Origin: an uncultured Oscillospiraceae bacterium
Lineage (GTDB): Bacteria > Bacillota_A > Clostridia > Oscillospirales > Acutalibacteraceae
Length of the DNA: 32,386 nt
Direction of reading: 5' to 3'
Assembly (NCBI GenBank): GCA_910587995.1
Contig: CAJUNS010000030.1
Location: forward strand, 1-32,386
The position numbers and the translations under genes were made by a program. The notes under the pieces were generated by a model, which was not told the DNA's origin, made no database searches, and saw only the letters and a program-made list of their open reading frames with translations. Below are positions 31,046 through 32,386 of this stretch, one piece after another; the first letter of the stretch is position 1, and each line of letters begins with the position of its first letter.

Positions 31046-32329
31046 TCAACTTTCCGCCAGCATCATCTGCATGACCCGGTAGGTCTCCGCCGCCTGTTTT
31101 TCCAGGTCTTCCGGCTTCATGCGCCAGCTGCACTTGGCATAGAGCTGAAACAGCTCGTTGGTCAGCCGGTTTCCAAAGCCCGCAGAGGTAATTTGCTGGC
31201 GCGCGCGCTCATAGGCCTGGAAATTCTCATCTGTCATGGACCAAAAACGCACCTCACACCCCTCGCGCATCAAGTCCTCATGGGTGGGTACGCTTCCCAC
31301 CAGCAGGTCTTGGCTGAACAGAGCCCCTTTTGCCTGCACCTCACCACTCAACAACATGTCCAGCACGGCAAAGGCTTCCTCCGGGCGCTTGGTGTTGCGG
31401 TTGATGCCCCCGTAGGTCCGAATGGTGGCCCGGCATCCCCCCTGGACGCTGTAGAGCGGCGCCATCTCCACAGGGTCTCCGGGGCGCAGGGCAGCGTAAC
31501 TGCCATCCCCCTTTTTCGGATAAAAGTCGTACTCAAAATCCACACACATGGGAAATCCCTGATAGTCCGGCAATTCGCCGAAAGCCTTCTCATCCCGGCT
31601 TTGGGCCAGCTCCAACGTCTCTCGAATCCGCTGAACCAGCTCTTCTTGGGTAAACAGCAGCTCTTCCGCCGGATAATCCGCCAGTTCTCCTAAAAGGCCG
31701 CTCAAATATTCCGAGCCGCATCGGCTGCCCGGCGCTGCCGCCGCTTTCAGATAAGGCGAGCCCTCTGCCAACACTTGGTCCCAAGTAAGATCCGGCGAAA
31801 GCTCTAGTGCCGCTTCCCCTTTGCGAAACACAGTAACCGGAAAGGTGTAGGTCAAGGGCAGCAGCATCTGGCCATCTTCCGTACGGCCCGCCTCCATTAC
31901 CGCTGGGGTCAGCTTGTCCCACTCCATAAATTGCGCCTTCTCAATCAGCTCGTCCAATACCAGAAACCGGCCGTCGTCCATGGCACACTCGGGGAATCCA
32001 AACAGAGGCTCGGCGTTGACGGTCCGGGGCTCCGCACTGAGAATAAACACATCCGGCCCCTTGCCGCTGGCAATCTCTGTGCGAACCCGCTGTAGGGCCG
32101 CTTTCCGGTCGGAGCCCGTGACGGGCATAACCTCAATCTCCGCCTCAATGGGAATGCCGGAATACGCCATATTTGTGATGAAATTCTCCATCTTTGCCTC
32201 CGCCTCCGCCGCGCTCCGGCTATCCCCGCACACATCCAGCAAGATGTGAAGGGCCGCTGGTTTCTGTTGTGTACAGGACGTTAGAACACAGCAAAGCAGA
32301 ATGATGCATGCAGCCAGTACTTTTTTCAT
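31046..32329 (-). CDS. Orphan solute-binding lipoprotein SBP-F
   Basis: The 427-residue lipoprotein begins MKKVLAACIILLCCVLTSC with lipobox LTSC (Cys19). GAGGAG lies about 6 nt before the ATG. Signatures: RVRTEIASGKGPDVFILSAE, VMEAGRTEDGQMLLPLTYTF, GGCRATIRTYGGINRNTKRP, DMLLSGEVQ and the end MQMMLAES. Among the array members it is the most divergent in the middle region (GFPMCVDFEYDFYPKKGDG). The hairpin just upstream at the window edge matches the position of the intercistronic hairpins of the other cassettes, so a tiny CPYA-type gene is expected beyond 32386. Confidence 0.9.
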   Translation of the reverse strand: MKKVLAACIILLCCVLTSCTQQKPAALHILLDVCGDSRSAAEAEAKMENFITNMAYSGIPIEAEIEVMPVTGSDRKAALQRVRTEIASGKGPDVFILSAEPRTVNAEPLFGFPECAMDDGRFLVLDELIEKAQFMEWDKLTPAVMEAGRTEDGQMLLPLTYTFPVTVFRKGEAALELSPDLTWDQVLAEGSPYLKAAAAPGSRCGSEYLSGLLGELADYPAEELLFTQEELVQRIRETLELAQSRDEKAFGELPDYQGFPMCVDFEYDFYPKKGDGSYAALRPGDPVEMAPLYSVQGGCRATIRTYGGINRNTKRPEEAFAVLDMLLSGEVQAKGALFSQDLLVGSVPTHEDLMREGCEVRFWSMTDENFQAYERARQQITSAGFGNRLTNELFQLYAKCSWRMKPEDLEKQAAETYRVMQMMLAES

Positions 32330-32352
32330 TTTTTACTCCTCTAAAAAGCAAA

Positions 32353-32386
32353 AGTCTACCCTGCATAGAAACCCAGGCGGTAGGCT
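32353..32386 (-). promoter_or_regulatory. Intercistronic hairpin, cassette F (window edge)
   Basis: AGTCTACC pairs with GGTAGGCT (one G-U) and CTG with CAG across a 2-nt bulge. On the minus strand it is followed by TTTTGCTTTTT and then the SBP-F ribosome-binding site. Only what lies inside the window can be seen. Confidence 0.65.

Noticed and set aside
21901..32386. CRISPR array or phage-type repeats
   Set aside because: The repeats are four or five long intergenic blocks about 2 kb apart, linked to genes. There are no short direct repeats with spacers, no cas genes, no integrase and no phage structural genes in the window.

Overview
The window looks like chromosome from a GC-rich gut-type Clostridia (Oscillospiraceae/Ruminococcaceae-like Firmicute). 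The basis is strong AGGAGG-type Shine-Dalgarno sites, sigma-A promoters of the TTGACA-17-TATAAT type, the gene order SRP RNA - dnaX - ybaB - recR (the order in Bacillus and relatives), an IreB-family protein, and lipoproteins with Firmicute-style lipoboxes. The family assignment is inference; no 16S rRNA gene is present.

Left part (1-15.6 kb), housekeeping. On the minus strand: tRNA-Thr(UGU), smpB, recR, ybaB/ebfC, dnaX and, hidden in the upstream extension of the dnaX frame, the small SRP RNA with its own promoter. Divergently on the plus strand lies pheST. It is preceded by a consensus promoter, a 31-codon leader ORF with two Phe-Phe pairs, a strong terminator, an 11-bp antiterminator candidate and a second promoter: a textbook-like attenuator. 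Then follow ireB, a small hypothetical gene, a 66-aa minus-strand gene, a hypothetical gene, an MBL-fold hydrolase, an unexported GH18 protein, ridA (minus), truA, a GNAT acetyltransferase, and on the minus strand a YfcE-like phosphodiesterase and proB. An approximately 82-bp hairpin-bearing intergenic repeat occurs three times (9.4, 12.3 and 20.3 kb).

Middle part (15.6-21.9 kb), minus strand: a carbohydrate-type ABC importer without an ATPase gene (lipoprotein SBP, MalF-like and MalG-like permeases, and a four-helix membrane protein of unknown function), then a transglutaminase-like protein and a small hypothetical protein.

Right part (21.9-32.4 kb), minus strand: the most unusual region. 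Five paralogous orphan solute-binding lipoproteins (SBP-B to SBP-F) stand in tandem with no permease or ATPase among them. Four of them are each preceded by a gene for a tiny secreted Cys/His-rich protein ending in CPYA or CPYR. The fifth, SBP-F at the right edge, carries the same intercistronic hairpin, so a partner gene is expected just outside the window. Three cassettes share nearly the same promoter, a palindrome (ACAAAAT-GTG-ATTTTGT) between -35 and -10, a conserved leader of about 125 nt and a near-identical signal peptide, while the mature peptide sequences diverge strongly. In a fourth place the same promoter drives an unrelated AT-rich secreted protein plus a lipoprotein. Every peptide-SBP junction has a hairpin that is conserved in position but not in sequence. 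I propose this as an undescribed, recombining family of peptide / binding-lipoprotein cassettes. The function is unknown; signalling, metal or ligand capture, and surface variation are all possible.
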